Source: an uncultured Bacteroidales bacterium
GTDB taxonomy: Bacteria; Bacteroidota; Bacteroidia; Bacteroidales; UBA932
Assembly (NCBI GenBank): GCA_944323805.1
Contig: CALUTW010000003.1
Span: 62,001-126,000, forward strand
Reading direction: 5' to 3'
Length of the DNA stretch: 64,000 nt
Part shown: positions 52,509-61,238 of the stretch, piece after piece
Layout of the letters: each line of letters opens with the position of its first letter
Numbering within the stretch: position 1 is the stretch's first letter
Notes under the pieces: generated by a model
Database searches by the model: none
Told to the model about the DNA's origin: nothing
What the model saw: the letters and a program-made list of their open reading frames with translations, nothing else
Program-made: the position numbers and the translations under genes

Positions 52509-53651
52509 ATGTGGAGCGAAGAAGACATAAGATATATGAGGCTGGCTCTCAGCCTTGCAGAAAGGGGGGCAGGACATGTGTCCCCGAATCCGATGGTCGG
52601 GGCCGTGATAGTCAAGGGCGGCAGGATCATCGCGGAAGGATGGCATAAGGCGTACGGCTGCCTGCATGCCGAGACAGATGCACTCTCGTCATGCAGTGAA
52701 GATCCGGCCGGAGCCACAATGTATGTCACTCTCGAACCCTGCTGCCACTACGGCAAGCAGCCGCCATGCACTTCGGCGATTCTCAGGGCAGGGATTTCCA
52801 GGGTCGTTGTCGCCATGACAGACCCGAATCCCCTTGTCAGCGGGAAGGGCACAGGGATTCTCAGGGAACATGGCATAGAAGTCCGGACGGGACTTCTGGA
52901 GAATGAGGCCAGATATCTCAACCGTATTTTCATCAGATACATAACAGAACACAGGCCGTGGGTCGTCCTGAAAAGTGCAATGACCCTCGACGGCCGGATT
53001 GCCGCTGCCTCCGGGGATTCCAGATGGGTAAGCTGCGAGGCTTCGAGACGTCTTGTCCATGGACTCAGGGGAAGACATGCGGGGATAATGGCCGGAATCG
53101 GGACGGTCATAGCCGATGATCCGATGCTCAACTGCCGGATAGACGGTGCGAGGCAGCCGCTGAGGATAATCGTGGATTCCGATGCAAGGATTCCGCTTGA
53201 CTCGGCTCTTGTCCGGAGCGCCAGGGAATTTCCTGTCCTGCTGGCGCATACGTCAGGTGCCGGGCAGGAGCGGCTGGGCATGCTCGGCCGTGCCGGTGTC
53301 GGGACGCTTGAATGCGCCGGGGATGGTTCCGGCATGGTGGACCTGTCCGACCTGATGTCCAGGCTCGGAGAGAAGGGAATCGGTTCCGTCCTTGTGGAAG
53401 GGGGCGCAGAAATCAACTGGAGCATTATCGGACAGGGACTCGCGGATGAATACTATTACTTTATCGCTCCGAAGATTATAGGCGGAAGGACCGCTAAGGG
53501 GCCTGTCGGGGGCAGCGGGTTCCACAGGATGGCCGATGCCGCGTGTATTGCCATAGAATCCGTCACGCAGACAGGCTCTGACTGGCTTGTACATGGCTTT
53601 GCAGAGAAAAACCGTCCGTTGCTTGAAGGGCTTTATAAAGATATTAAATAA
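52509..53651 (+). CDS. ribD: bifunctional riboflavin biosynthesis deaminase/reductase RibD
   Basis: A 380-residue RibD. The N-terminal cytidine-deaminase-like domain has LHAETDAL and EPCCHYGKQPPCTSAI (zinc ligands). The C-terminal reductase domain has MTLDGRIAAASGDSRW and LVEGGAEINWS. It converts the GTP cyclohydrolase II product to the ribitylamino-pyrimidine phosphate. Start at 52509 (MWSEEDIRYMRLAL) is chosen because the upstream ATG is inside the riboswitch terminator. It overlaps ribE by one base (TAATG). Confidence 0.94.
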   Translation: MWSEEDIRYMRLALSLAERGAGHVSPNPMVGAVIVKGGRIIAEGWHKAYGCLHAETDALSSCSEDPAGATMYVTLEPCCHYGKQPPCTSAILRAGISRVVVAMTDPNPLVSGKGTGILREHGIEVRTGLLENEARYLNRIFIRYITEHRPWVVLKSAMTLDGRIAAASGDSRWVSCEASRRLVHGLRGRHAGIMAGIGTVIADDPMLNCRIDGARQPLRIIVDSDARIPLDSALVRSAREFPVLLAHTSGAGQERLGMLGRAGVGTLECAGDGSGMVDLSDLMSRLGEKGIGSVLVEGGAEINWSIIGQGLADEYYYFIAPKIIGGRTAKGPVGGSGFHRMADAACIAIESVTQTGSDWLVHGFAEKNRPLLEGLYKDIK

Positions 53652-54331
53652 TGTTTACGGGAATCATAGAGGAAACAGGGACAGTCCGGTCGGTAACGGT
53701 CGGGAAAGCCGGGGCGGTGCTCGATATTGATGCATCTGTTGTCCTGGAGAATACCGTCGCCGGAGACAGCATTGCAGTGAACGGGGTCTGTCTTACGGTT
53801 ATGCCGGGACACGGTCATTTTACCGCCGATGTGATGCCGGAGTCCCTGCGCAGGACTTCTCTCGGGAGCCTGGTGCCGGGAGCCAAAGTGAATCTGGAGA
53901 GGGCAATGGCCTGCGGAGGCCGTTTCGGCGGGCATATGGTTTCCGGCCATGTGGATGCCTGCGGTAAGGTGGTCGGGCTGAAAAAGGAGGGGATAGCCAT
54001 GCTGATGCGCGTTGCCGTGCCTCCATCCATAATGAAATATATTGCGGAGAAAGGTTCGGTAACTCTCGACGGGGTGTCTCTGACTGTCGCCTCTGTCGGT
54101 GCGGATTCGCTGACGGTGTCGCTGATTCCTCATACATTGGCATCGACGACTCTCGGCTTTCTCAGGACAGGCTGCCCAGTCAATGTGGAGGTAGACATGC
54201 TGTCCCGGTATGTCGAGAGGCTGCTGGAATACCGGAATGTCCCGGACGGGAGGCCGGAAAGCCCGGATGACCAGGACAAGGGGCATGGCGGAGGACTGAC
54301 CCTGGATTTCCTGAGGGAAAACGGCTTCTGA
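53651..54331 (+). CDS. ribE: riboflavin synthase alpha subunit
   Basis: A 226-residue protein with two lumazine-binding halves: it starts MFTGIIEETGTV, and the second half repeats the fold near SGHVDACGKV and YIAEKGSVTLDGVSLTV. The enzyme dismutates two 6,7-dimethyl-8-ribityllumazines to riboflavin. The C-terminal 25 residues (PDGRPESPDDQDKGHGG) form a charged extension. Start overlaps ribD by one base. Confidence 0.94.
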   Translation: MFTGIIEETGTVRSVTVGKAGAVLDIDASVVLENTVAGDSIAVNGVCLTVMPGHGHFTADVMPESLRRTSLGSLVPGAKVNLERAMACGGRFGGHMVSGHVDACGKVVGLKKEGIAMLMRVAVPPSIMKYIAEKGSVTLDGVSLTVASVGADSLTVSLIPHTLASTTLGFLRTGCPVNVEVDMLSRYVERLLEYRNVPDGRPESPDDQDKGHGGGLTLDFLRENGF

Positions 54332-54349
54332 CAGGCGACCATAAGGACA

Positions 54350-54381
54350 AATATCAATAATAATCGAATATCAACAATAAT
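54350..54381. repeat. 15-nt direct repeat in the ribBA leader
   Basis: AATATCAATAATAAT (54350-54364) and AATATCAACAATAAT (54367-54381) differ at one base and are 2 bp apart, so the period is 17 bp. The string ATAATAATCGAATA (54357-54370) also occurs before gcvH (20765-20778). No function is evident. Confidence 0.6.
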
Positions 54382-54401
54382 GACAAAATAGATGACAGGA
54401 T

Positions 54402-55607
54402 ATGGAATTCAATACTGTTGAAGAGGTCGCTGAAGACCTCAGGCAAGGAAAGATAATAATGGTAATCGACTCTCCCGACAGGGAAAACGAGGGAGACCTG
54501 ATATGTGCGGCGCGATTTGCTACCCCGGAGAATGTCAATTTCATGGCTTCATACGGCAAAGGGCTGATATGCATGCCGATGAGCCGGGACATGACCCGAA
54601 GGCTCGGACTTTCGCAGATGGTCGTCCGCAACACTGACAATCATTGCACCGCGTTTACGGTTTCGATTGACCATGTGTCGACAGGGACGGGAATCTCGGC
54701 CTTTGAAAGGTCCGTGACTGCAGTAAAATGTGCTGACCCGGATTCCCGACCCGAGGATTTCCGCCGGCCAGGGCACATGTTCCCCCTTGAAGCAAAGCCA
54801 TGGGGTGTGCTGGAGAGGGAAGGTCATACCGAGGCTACTGTTGACCTTATGCGCATAGCCGGGCTGGAGGAATGCGGGCTGTGCTGCGAGATTATGAGGG
54901 GAGACGGCAATATGATGAGGACTACGGAGCTCTGTTCCTTTGCCCGGGACCATGGCCTGAAAATCATTACTGTCGAAGACCTTGTCCGCTATCGCAGACA
55001 TCATGAGAAATGGATAGAGAAGGTTACGGATGCGGCATTGCCGACAAGGTACGGCACCTTCAGGATCCATGGCTATGTCAACCGTGTGAACGGGGAGCAC
55101 CATGTGGCCCTTGTCAAGGGGGATATCTCCGGTGATGAGCCGGTATTGTGCAGGATGCATTCGGAATGTCTGACTGGAGATGTCTTCGGGTCGATGAGAT
55201 GCGACTGCGGCGAGCAGCTTGCCGAGGCATTGAGGCGCATTGAGAAGGCAGGCAGGGGAGTGCTGCTGTACCTCCGTCAGGAAGGCCGTGGCATAGGGCT
55301 GATAAACAAGCTGAGGGCCTACGAGCTTCAGGATGGAGGAATGGATACCGTGGAGGCAAATCTTGCCTTAGGCTTCAAGGCCGACCTGCGCGAATATGAT
55401 ACCGGAGCGGCCATACTTGCAGACCTCGGTGTGAAGAAGCTCATTCTCATGACAAACAATCCGTTGAAAATCAATGGTCTTGACCATTACGGGATAGAGG
55501 TGGCAGGCCGGGATCCGATCGAGATGACCTGCAATGAGAAGAATGCTGCATACCTGTATACCAAATATAAGAAAATGGGGCATATGCTGCATTTCGGAAA
55601 TAAATGA
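54402..55607 (+). CDS. ribBA: bifunctional DHBP synthase / GTP cyclohydrolase II
   Basis: A 401-residue fusion. The N-terminal DHBP synthase domain has [14 protein letters not shown] and [15 protein letters not shown]. The C-terminal GTP cyclohydrolase II has the zinc Cys set [20 protein letters not shown] and [19 protein letters not shown]. It starts both branches of riboflavin synthesis, from ribulose 5-phosphate and from GTP. It lies 70 bp after ribE, the largest gap in the operon, with a small direct repeat. Confidence 0.95.
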   Translation: MEFNTVEEVAEDLRQGKIIMVIDSPDRENEGDLICAARFATPENVNFMASYGKGLICMPMSRDMTRRLGLSQMVVRNTDNHCTAFTVSIDHVSTGTGISAFERSVTAVKCADPDSRPEDFRRPGHMFPLEAKPWGVLEREGHTEATVDLMRIAGLEECGLCCEIMRGDGNMMRTTELCSFARDHGLKIITVEDLVRYRRHHEKWIEKVTDAALPTRYGTFRIHGYVNRVNGEHHVALVKGDISGDEPVLCRMHSECLTGDVFGSMRCDCGEQLAEALRRIEKAGRGVLLYLRQEGRGIGLINKLRAYELQDGGMDTVEANLALGFKADLREYDTGAAILADLGVKKLILMTNNPLKINGLDHYGIEVAGRDPIEMTCNEKNAAYLYTKYKKMGHMLHFGNK

Positions 55608-55613
55608 TAATCA

Positions 55614-56102
55614 ATGCATATCAAAAACACTGTCAATATGAAAGTAATAGAAGGAAATCTTTCGGCTGCAGGCCAGAGAATCGGCATCGTGGCAGCCCGT
55701 TTCAATGAATTCATCACTTCCAAGCTCCTCGGAGGGGCAGAGGATTCATTCCTCCGACATGGCGGGAACGGGGATGACCTCGAAGTAGTATGGGTGCCCG
55801 GAGCATTCGAGATACCTTTCGCGGCGAAGAAAATGGCCATGTCCGGCAGGTATGATGCAGTAGTGTGTCTCGGTGCCGTCATCCGCGGTGCAACACCGCA
55901 CTTCGACATGGTTGCAAATGAGGCAACTAAAGGTATTGCACATGTAGGACTGGAGTGCGGTCTGCCGGTCATCTTCGGAGTGCTTACCACGGACTCTATC
56001 GAGCAGGCGGTCGAAAGGGCAGGGACCAAGGCCGGCAACAAGGGCTTTGATGCCATGACTACCGCCATCGAGATGGTAAATGTAGCCAGGCAGTTCAGAT
56101 AA
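55614..56102 (+). CDS. ribH: 6,7-dimethyl-8-ribityllumazine synthase
   Basis: A 162-residue lumazine synthase with [28 protein letters not shown] and the catalytic His in [14 protein letters not shown], followed by [17 protein letters not shown]. It condenses the RibBA and RibD products to the substrate of RibE. The ATG at 55614, 6 bp after ribBA, is taken; ATG 55638 (MKVIEGNLS) is also plausible and removes eight residues. Last gene of ribD-ribE-ribBA-ribH. Confidence 0.94.
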   Translation: MHIKNTVNMKVIEGNLSAAGQRIGIVAARFNEFITSKLLGGAEDSFLRHGGNGDDLEVVWVPGAFEIPFAAKKMAMSGRYDAVVCLGAVIRGATPHFDMVANEATKGIAHVGLECGLPVIFGVLTTDSIEQAVERAGTKAGNKGFDAMTTAIEMVNVARQFR

Positions 56103-56211
56103 GCCGGGCCTGTTTTCATGGGCAGATGGAAAATGTTCCGATAATATGCACAACCGGTTTAAATTTTTATTAAATTTAGGACCATCAATCATTTAAAGGG
56201 AGACATTTGCC

Positions 56212-56787
56212 ATGAAACATCTATTGCCTGAACTTCCGTACGCCCCGGACGCACTTGCACCGGGCATGAGCAGAGAAACCATTGAATTCCATTATGGGAA
56301 GCATCTGCAGACCTATATCGACAACCTGAACAGGCTCATTGAGGGGACACCATTTGCAGACTGTTCTCTCGATGAGATTGTCAGGAGGGCTGACGGGGCT
56401 GTCTTCAACAATGCGGCACAGACCTGGAACCATACCTTCTTTTTTCTGACACTGACACCTCATCAGGCTCCGATGCCGGAGAAACTTGCGGCACGGCTTT
56501 CAGAGGCGTTCGGCTCCGTAGAGAATTTCCTCAGTGAATTCACAAAGGCGGCAACGGGGCTTTTCGGCTCAGGCTGGGCCTGGCTGACTGAAGACATGGA
56601 CGGCCGACTGTCCATCGTGCAGACTCAGAATGCCGGCAATCCGATGACTTCCGGGCTGACCCCTCTCATGACAGTGGATGTATGGGAGCACGCCTACTAC
56701 ATAGACTACCGCAACCGCCGTGCCGACTATGTAGCCGCCTGTCTGCGTCTTATCGACTGGGAGAAGGTGTCGGGAAGACTGAAGTAA
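56212..56787 (+). CDS. sodB: Fe/Mn superoxide dismutase
   Basis: A 191-residue SOD. Metal ligands are H27 in IEFHYGKH, His in TWNHTFFF near residue 75, and Asp/His in DVWEHAYYIDY near 157-161. The Gln-containing FNNAAQTWNH and GSGWAWL patterns resemble iron or cambialistic enzymes of Bacteroidetes. It removes superoxide in the cytoplasm. The 109-bp upstream gap is AT-rich with a near-consensus TAAATTTA (56171-56178). Confidence 0.94.
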   Translation: MKHLLPELPYAPDALAPGMSRETIEFHYGKHLQTYIDNLNRLIEGTPFADCSLDEIVRRADGAVFNNAAQTWNHTFFFLTLTPHQAPMPEKLAARLSEAFGSVENFLSEFTKAATGLFGSGWAWLTEDMDGRLSIVQTQNAGNPMTSGLTPLMTVDVWEHAYYIDYRNRRADYVAACLRLIDWEKVSGRLK

Positions 56788-56819
56788 TCTGATTTCGAAA
56801 CAGTAATAATATACAAGCC

Positions 56820-57362
56820 ATGAATGATAACAGAGGTTGTTTCAGCGGCGTCGGGATGACGATCCTGTTCATCCTGACTGTCCTTTCGCTGTATTGTTCA
56901 TACAAGCTTTATCAGCAGGTCGCATCTCTTTCCGAAACGGTTGCCATGCTTGTCCTTTCGGATAGCCCGGCAACTGCGCCGGATACCGCCCCGGAGCAGG
57001 ATGAATCCGTGAGCGCTGCCCCGGAAACATCTCAAAAGCCTGTCCGTACAGGCAGAATCAAAGCCGCGGCTCCGGTCTCTTTCCGTCCTGATGTCAAGGT
57101 GCGGGTCGAGGACCACTATCCTATGAGTGATCCGGAGTTCCCTGACGTGACATTTCCGTATGGGGACCAGGTTGTTGTAGATGTTGTCGTGAACAGTCTT
57201 GGTATGGTAGTAAAGGCTTCCATCGGTAACGGCACAACGGTCAGCGACGAGGACATACTTTATGACTGCAAGGAAGAGGCAATGAAGATACACTTTTCCT
57301 ATAATCCCGAATCAGCGGAGCGTATCCAGGGTAAAGTCATCTATTCGTATGTCACTGAGTGA
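56820..57362 (+). CDS. membrane-anchored TonB C-terminal-like protein
   Basis: A 180-residue protein. One N-terminal membrane helix (GMTILFILTVLSLYCSYKLY) is followed by a Pro/Ala/Glu-rich linker (about 45-80) and a C-terminal domain (about 95-180). Strands such as VVVDVVVNSLGMVVKASIGNGT and a final GKVIYSYVTE resemble the TonB C-terminal fold. The linker is short compared with true TonB (no long Pro-Lys stretch), and no ExbB/ExbD genes are near. It may be a TonB-domain protein of unknown job rather than an energy transducer. Confidence 0.5.
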   Translation: MNDNRGCFSGVGMTILFILTVLSLYCSYKLYQQVASLSETVAMLVLSDSPATAPDTAPEQDESVSAAPETSQKPVRTGRIKAAAPVSFRPDVKVRVEDHYPMSDPEFPDVTFPYGDQVVVDVVVNSLGMVVKASIGNGTTVSDEDILYDCKEEAMKIHFSYNPESAERIQGKVIYSYVTE

Positions 57363-57370
57363 ATGCCGCA

Positions 57371-58828
57371 TTACCAGTTGTCCGTCCTGAAAGGATAGAC
57401 CGGCAGATTGCGTGCACCTGTGAGGTTGCCCGGGCAGAAATCCCTGAAACAGTATCTGACTGCAACCGGGGACTGTACCTCGGAAGATTTTACTGCGACA
57501 CATTTCTTCCCGGGAATCACTCTTGCTTCAGCCGGATGGAAGATGCGGTCTTCTCCTGCAATCTCGAATCCGGTTATATCATGCCATGGGGAAAATCCCG
57601 AGGCGTCATTGTCGAAAAACAGCAGGATTTCATCTCCCTCCGGTTTCATCTCCCTGTAGACCGGACCTTCACATTCAATGCCGGCATACCCGTATGTGCG
57701 GTTGAGGGCGAGGTATGCAAGCCTTTGTCCCACCTCTTTTTTCCGGCACGGGTGTATCTGGACATCTTCATACGGATAGACGAGGTCATTGGTGCAGACT
57801 ATGCCCGATGAAGGTATTCCGCGTGCAGCCTTGAACTGTGCCTCTCTCAGCCTTGCGCCGGAAGTCCCGTCCCCGCCATAGAGATATGGGGCTATTTCGA
57901 CAATATAGAAAGGAAGCTCTCCCTGTCCCCAGAGTTCTCTCCATATGGAAACCATTGTCTGAAGTCTTTCCGCATAGGTGTCATGTCTCCCGACATTTGA
58001 TTCACCCTGATACCAGCAGAAGCCTTTGACAGTATAGTTGCGAAGCGGGTACAGCATGCCATTGTACATCGCGCATGGAGTGTGTGCATTCCATCTGCCA
58101 TCCTCCGGTGCCTCTGCAATACATTCGATGTCATCGTATCCGGCAGCAACGCCGTAAGGGAGCCAGCCTTCAAGGGTCGAGCCTCCCCAGCTGCAGTTGA
58201 TGATCCCTACCGGGATTTCAAGCACTTCATGGAGCATCCGTCCGAAATGATATCCTGCAGCGGAGAACCATGCCGTGTTTTCCGGCGAACAGGTCTTCCA
58301 TGCGCCGTCCACTTCATTTTGAGGGACAAGTGCCCCTGTCTTCGGGATAGTCGCCATCCTTATTCCTGTCATCCTTCCGGACAAGGCAATCTCCCCGGCG
58401 CTATCTTCCACCGGGCAGTCCCAGAATCCGGCCAGCGGCATTTCCATGTTGGACTGGCCGGAGCATAACCATACTTCACCGATGAGTATGTTCTCCAGCC
58501 GGATGCTGGAAATGATATTTTTACTTGTGGCTTTCTTCCCGTCCCGGATTTCGGATATCTCCAAGGTCTGCGGCTCAAGTCCTGCGACAGGGGTGTCGAT
58601 GGAGATTATCCAGTGTCCGTCCGCATCGGCCGGGCATGTATAAGCCTTGCCGTTCCATTGCGGGACAGCAAGAATGGTGGAGCCCGGAGTAGCCGTGCCC
58701 CAGATATTCACGGAGGTCTGCTGCTGTAGTACCATGTTGTCCCCTATGATTTCCGGCAGCCGGATTTCAGCCTGGGATTGCATTAAAGCCAGAGCCCACA
58801 GCAAGGAAGCCACAAAGAATTTGCGCAT
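57371..58828 (-). CDS. SGNH-type acetylesterase (sialate O-acetylesterase family)
   Basis: A 485-residue exported protein. Signal peptide MRKFFVASLLWALALMQSQA; then a beta-domain (IRLPEIIGDNMVLQQ) and the SGNH hydrolase core with the catalytic Ser in GEVWLCSGQSNMEMPLAG, Gly/Asn block CWYQGESNVGRHDTY, and Asp/His in DVQIHPCRKKEVGQRLA. The family deacetylates sugars including sialic acid, xylan and mannan oligosaccharides. Here a sialic acid role is not supported by neighbours; mannan deacetylation fits the epimerase and mannanase nearby. An ATG four codons upstream (58840) is also possible. It is downstream of the epimerase by 26 bp. Confidence 0.82.
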   Translation of the reverse strand: MRKFFVASLLWALALMQSQAEIRLPEIIGDNMVLQQQTSVNIWGTATPGSTILAVPQWNGKAYTCPADADGHWIISIDTPVAGLEPQTLEISEIRDGKKATSKNIISSIRLENILIGEVWLCSGQSNMEMPLAGFWDCPVEDSAGEIALSGRMTGIRMATIPKTGALVPQNEVDGAWKTCSPENTAWFSAAGYHFGRMLHEVLEIPVGIINCSWGGSTLEGWLPYGVAAGYDDIECIAEAPEDGRWNAHTPCAMYNGMLYPLRNYTVKGFCWYQGESNVGRHDTYAERLQTMVSIWRELWGQGELPFYIVEIAPYLYGGDGTSGARLREAQFKAARGIPSSGIVCTNDLVYPYEDVQIHPCRKKEVGQRLAYLALNRTYGYAGIECEGPVYREMKPEGDEILLFFDNDASGFSPWHDITGFEIAGEDRIFHPAEARVIPGKKCVAVKSSEVQSPVAVRYCFRDFCPGNLTGARNLPVYPFRTDNW

Positions 58829-58866
58829 AGCTATTGTCATTTAAAGTGTTATCCGATGGTTGAATT

Positions 58867-60069
58867 TTATGTCCTTTCGATGATCTCCAGGCACATGCGT
58901 CCGTTATGATACGGGCATTTCCAGAATCCGGCCTTGTCGTCATCGGTGTTGACGCTTCCGTCAGCCCTGAGACTCCAGAACCATTCCCCGCCTTCCCGGT
59001 CTATGATATGTCGTCTGATGAAATCCCAGCATCCCCCGGCCTTTTCCAGGGCATCAGTCCTGCCGGTAATCTGCCAGAGATTGAAATAGCCGACAACGGT
59101 TTCTGCCTGTACCCACCAGTGTCTGTCCGCATCTATTGCACCTGCATCTCCGTGGAATTCATAGATCATGCCGCCTCCGGGAATATATCCTTCGGAAGCC
59201 GCATCGGCTATTGACTCCACTGCCGGGATTACAGATGACAGCATGTCAGGGTCTCCGAGCACTTCCGCTGCTTCATGCAGAAGCCACGAAGCCTCTATGT
59301 CATGCCCGTATGATACGATATTGTGGCTGCTATTCCAGTTCTCGTCGAAGAACAGCTGCAGATGTCCGCTGTTGCGGTCCAGTATTTTTTCGGTAAACAG
59401 GATAATGAGATTCCTGAGCTGTTTCGCGAGTTCCGGATCCTTCCATACTCGGTACAGTGCAGTATACGGTTCAAGGATATGGAGGTGCGTGTTCATTGTC
59501 TTGCACTCATTCAGGTCCTTTTCGCTCAGCCGCATGTCGTCAATTGTACTCCAGTCCTCTGCAAATGCTTCGAGATATCCGTTCCTGTCATGGTCGAAAC
59601 TGTGATTCTCGATGTCGTGGAACAGTCTGACGGCATATTCGAGGGCTTCACTGTCGCCTGTTGCCCTTGCGTATTCGCTGAGTCCGTAGATGGCAAATCC
59701 CAGGGCGTAGATCTGCTTTTTCCTGTCGCATGGCCTTCCCTCCCGGTCAAGGCTCCAGTATACCCCGCCAAAGGTCCTGTCATAGAACCTGTCGATTATT
59801 TCCCTTTTCGCCCGGGTGGCGGTATCGAGATAGTCCTTTACTCCGGTAACCCTGTATGCGGCAGAGAACGTCCATAATATCCTTGCATTCAGGATTGCCC
59901 CTTTCCCGGCCGTCTCTTCCTCGACGCCTTTCCCGGAGATTCCGGGCAGGAACCCTCCGTTCCTGGTGTCTTTCATTCTTTCCATCCAGAACGGGAGGAT
60001 GTTTCCGGTAAGCTCGGAAAGCATCTCCTGTCTCATCTTGCTGATTCTTTCTGTCATTTCCGTGTCCAT
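58867..60069 (-). CDS. AGE-family 2-epimerase (probable mannobiose/cellobiose 2-epimerase)
   Basis: A 400-residue (alpha/alpha)6-barrel protein of the N-acylglucosamine/cellobiose 2-epimerase family. Motifs are FWMERMKDTRNGGFLPGISG, RILWTFSAAYR, DRTFGGVYWSLDREG, MNTHLHILEPYTALYRVW (two catalytic-type His region), YGHDIEASWLLHEAAEVLG and RHWWVQAETVVGYFNLWQ. The NGGF and HLH patterns match cellobiose 2-epimerases, which convert beta-1,4-mannobiose to mannosyl-glucose in mannan use. A start at 60069 gives a cytoplasmic enzyme of normal size; a longer frame from 60204 would cover the -7 box. Substrate is inferred from the linked mannanase. Confidence 0.82.
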   Translation of the reverse strand: MDTEMTERISKMRQEMLSELTGNILPFWMERMKDTRNGGFLPGISGKGVEEETAGKGAILNARILWTFSAAYRVTGVKDYLDTATRAKREIIDRFYDRTFGGVYWSLDREGRPCDRKKQIYALGFAIYGLSEYARATGDSEALEYAVRLFHDIENHSFDHDRNGYLEAFAEDWSTIDDMRLSEKDLNECKTMNTHLHILEPYTALYRVWKDPELAKQLRNLIILFTEKILDRNSGHLQLFFDENWNSSHNIVSYGHDIEASWLLHEAAEVLGDPDMLSSVIPAVESIADAASEGYIPGGGMIYEFHGDAGAIDADRHWWVQAETVVGYFNLWQITGRTDALEKAGGCWDFIRRHIIDREGGEWFWSLRADGSVNTDDDKAGFWKCPYHNGRMCLEIIERT

Positions 60070-60101
60070 GTCTATTGTCGTCCCTGTCTTCGGATTGTCT
60101 G

Positions 60102-60109
60102 CAAATATA
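60102..60109 (-). promoter_or_regulatory. -7 box upstream of the 2-epimerase gene
   Basis: TATATTTG on the minus strand matches TAnnTTTG and lies 33 bp before ATG 60069. No -33 TTG at standard distance was found. It supports the later start of the epimerase gene. Confidence 0.5.
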
Positions 60110-60275
60110 ATATTATAAGGTAAACTGCGGCCTTCCCCATGCGATATTGTCGGAATGAACATAAATAAATGATAAAAAAGTATCATTTTTGTTTTAATGG
60201 CCATATTTTAATAGGCGTATGGCAAGATTTACGGTTAATTTGAGTATTTTTACAGGACCGCATAATAACAGCACT

Positions 60276-61151
60276 ATGAGTGAAGTACTTGAAGAGATTA
60301 CGCCCCTGTCTGAGAAGGACTGTTTCCATGTAGTCGACAGGCACAAGTCGGAGTTTACCTATCCTCTGCACCAGCACAAGGAGTATGAATTGAATTTCGT
60401 TGAAAATGCCGCAGGCGTCAAACGCATAGTCGGGGACAGCGTCGAGGAAATAGGGGATTATGACCTGGTCCTGATATGTTCCGAGAATCTGGAGCATGTA
60501 TGGGACAACGGCAGATGCGAGTCTCCGGATATCAGGGAAGTGACGATACAGTTCTCTCCGGATCTGCTGTCAGGGAGTCTGATGACCAAGAATCAGTTTG
60601 CCTCGATCGGGAAGATGTTCCGTGCGGCGGACCATGGCATCTCATTTCCGATGCATGCCATAATGACCGTCTATCCGATTCTTGACGGGCTGGCGTCCGA
60701 GCCGGAAAGCTTCATGAGGTTCCTTAAATTCCTGAAAATCCTGTATGATCTGTCCAGAAGCGACTACAGGATACTTGCCAGCAGTTCCTTCTCGCATGCC
60801 GAGCGCAATCCGGAGAGCCGCAGGGTGCAGAAAGTCAAGCAATTCATAAATGACCATTATACGGAGCCTTTGAGGCTTGACGAGCTTGCCAGGCTGGTGG
60901 GGATGACACCGACTTCTTTCAGCCGCTTCTTCAAGATCAGGACCGGCAAGTCGCTGTCTGACTATGTCCTTGACATAAGGCTCGGCTTCGCGGCCAGGTC
61001 GCTTGTGGATACGACCAGGAATGTATCGGAAATATGCTTTGAATGCGGATTCAACAATCTTTCCAATTTCAACCGCATCTTCAAGAGCCGCAGGGGTGTG
61101 ACACCTAAGGAATTCCGTGCGATGTACAAGAAAAACAAGGTGGTAGTATAA
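60276..61151 (+). CDS. AraC-family regulator of the mannan locus
   Basis: A 291-residue regulator. The N-terminal cupin-like sensor has TYPLHQHKEYELNFVENA, and the C-terminal double helix-turn-helix is LARLVGMTPTSFSRFFKIRTG and VSEICFECGFNNLSNFNRIFKSRRG, followed by VTPKEFR. It sits between the divergent epimerase/esterase genes and the GH5-CE7/susC genes and probably responds to a mannan oligosaccharide. ATG 60276 (MSEVLEEITPLS) gives the usual N-terminus; ATG 60219 would add 19 residues that look untranslated. Confidence 0.85.
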   Translation: MSEVLEEITPLSEKDCFHVVDRHKSEFTYPLHQHKEYELNFVENAAGVKRIVGDSVEEIGDYDLVLICSENLEHVWDNGRCESPDIREVTIQFSPDLLSGSLMTKNQFASIGKMFRAADHGISFPMHAIMTVYPILDGLASEPESFMRFLKFLKILYDLSRSDYRILASSSFSHAERNPESRRVQKVKQFINDHYTEPLRLDELARLVGMTPTSFSRFFKIRTGKSLSDYVLDIRLGFAARSLVDTTRNVSEICFECGFNNLSNFNRIFKSRRGVTPKEFRAMYKKNKVVV

Positions 61152-61175
61152 GTATCATAATCGGATAATTAAGTA

Positions 61176-61207
61176 TTTGTTTGCCACTGCACCTCGGAGT
61201 ACCTTTG
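61176..61207 (+). promoter_or_regulatory. promoter of the GH5-CE7 gene
   Basis: TTTG (61176-61179), 20 bp, then TACCTTTG (61200-61207) match the Bacteroidetes consensus fully. A second TTTG at 61180-61183 is too close (16 bp). The -7 box overlaps a palindrome that continues to the start codon. Confidence 0.75.
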
Positions 61208-61238
61208 CATCGTCAACCACATAATTGATGATGCAAAG
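61203..61238. promoter_or_regulatory. 36-bp palindrome between -7 box and ATG of the GH5-CE7 gene
   Basis: CTTTGCATCGTCAA (61203-61216) and TTGATGATGCAAAG (61225-61238) are complementary at 13 of 14 positions, with a G-T wobble at the exception and an 8-nt centre. The left arm includes the last five bases of the -7 box and the right arm ends at the base before ATG 61239. It looks like an operator, and would also form a hairpin if transcribed in full. Confidence 0.65.

Noticed and set aside
60070..60204. N-terminal extension of the 2-epimerase as a signal peptide
   Set aside because: The extra 45 residues lack a clean cleavage site, the stretch contains a -7 promoter box, and the enzyme family is cytoplasmic.
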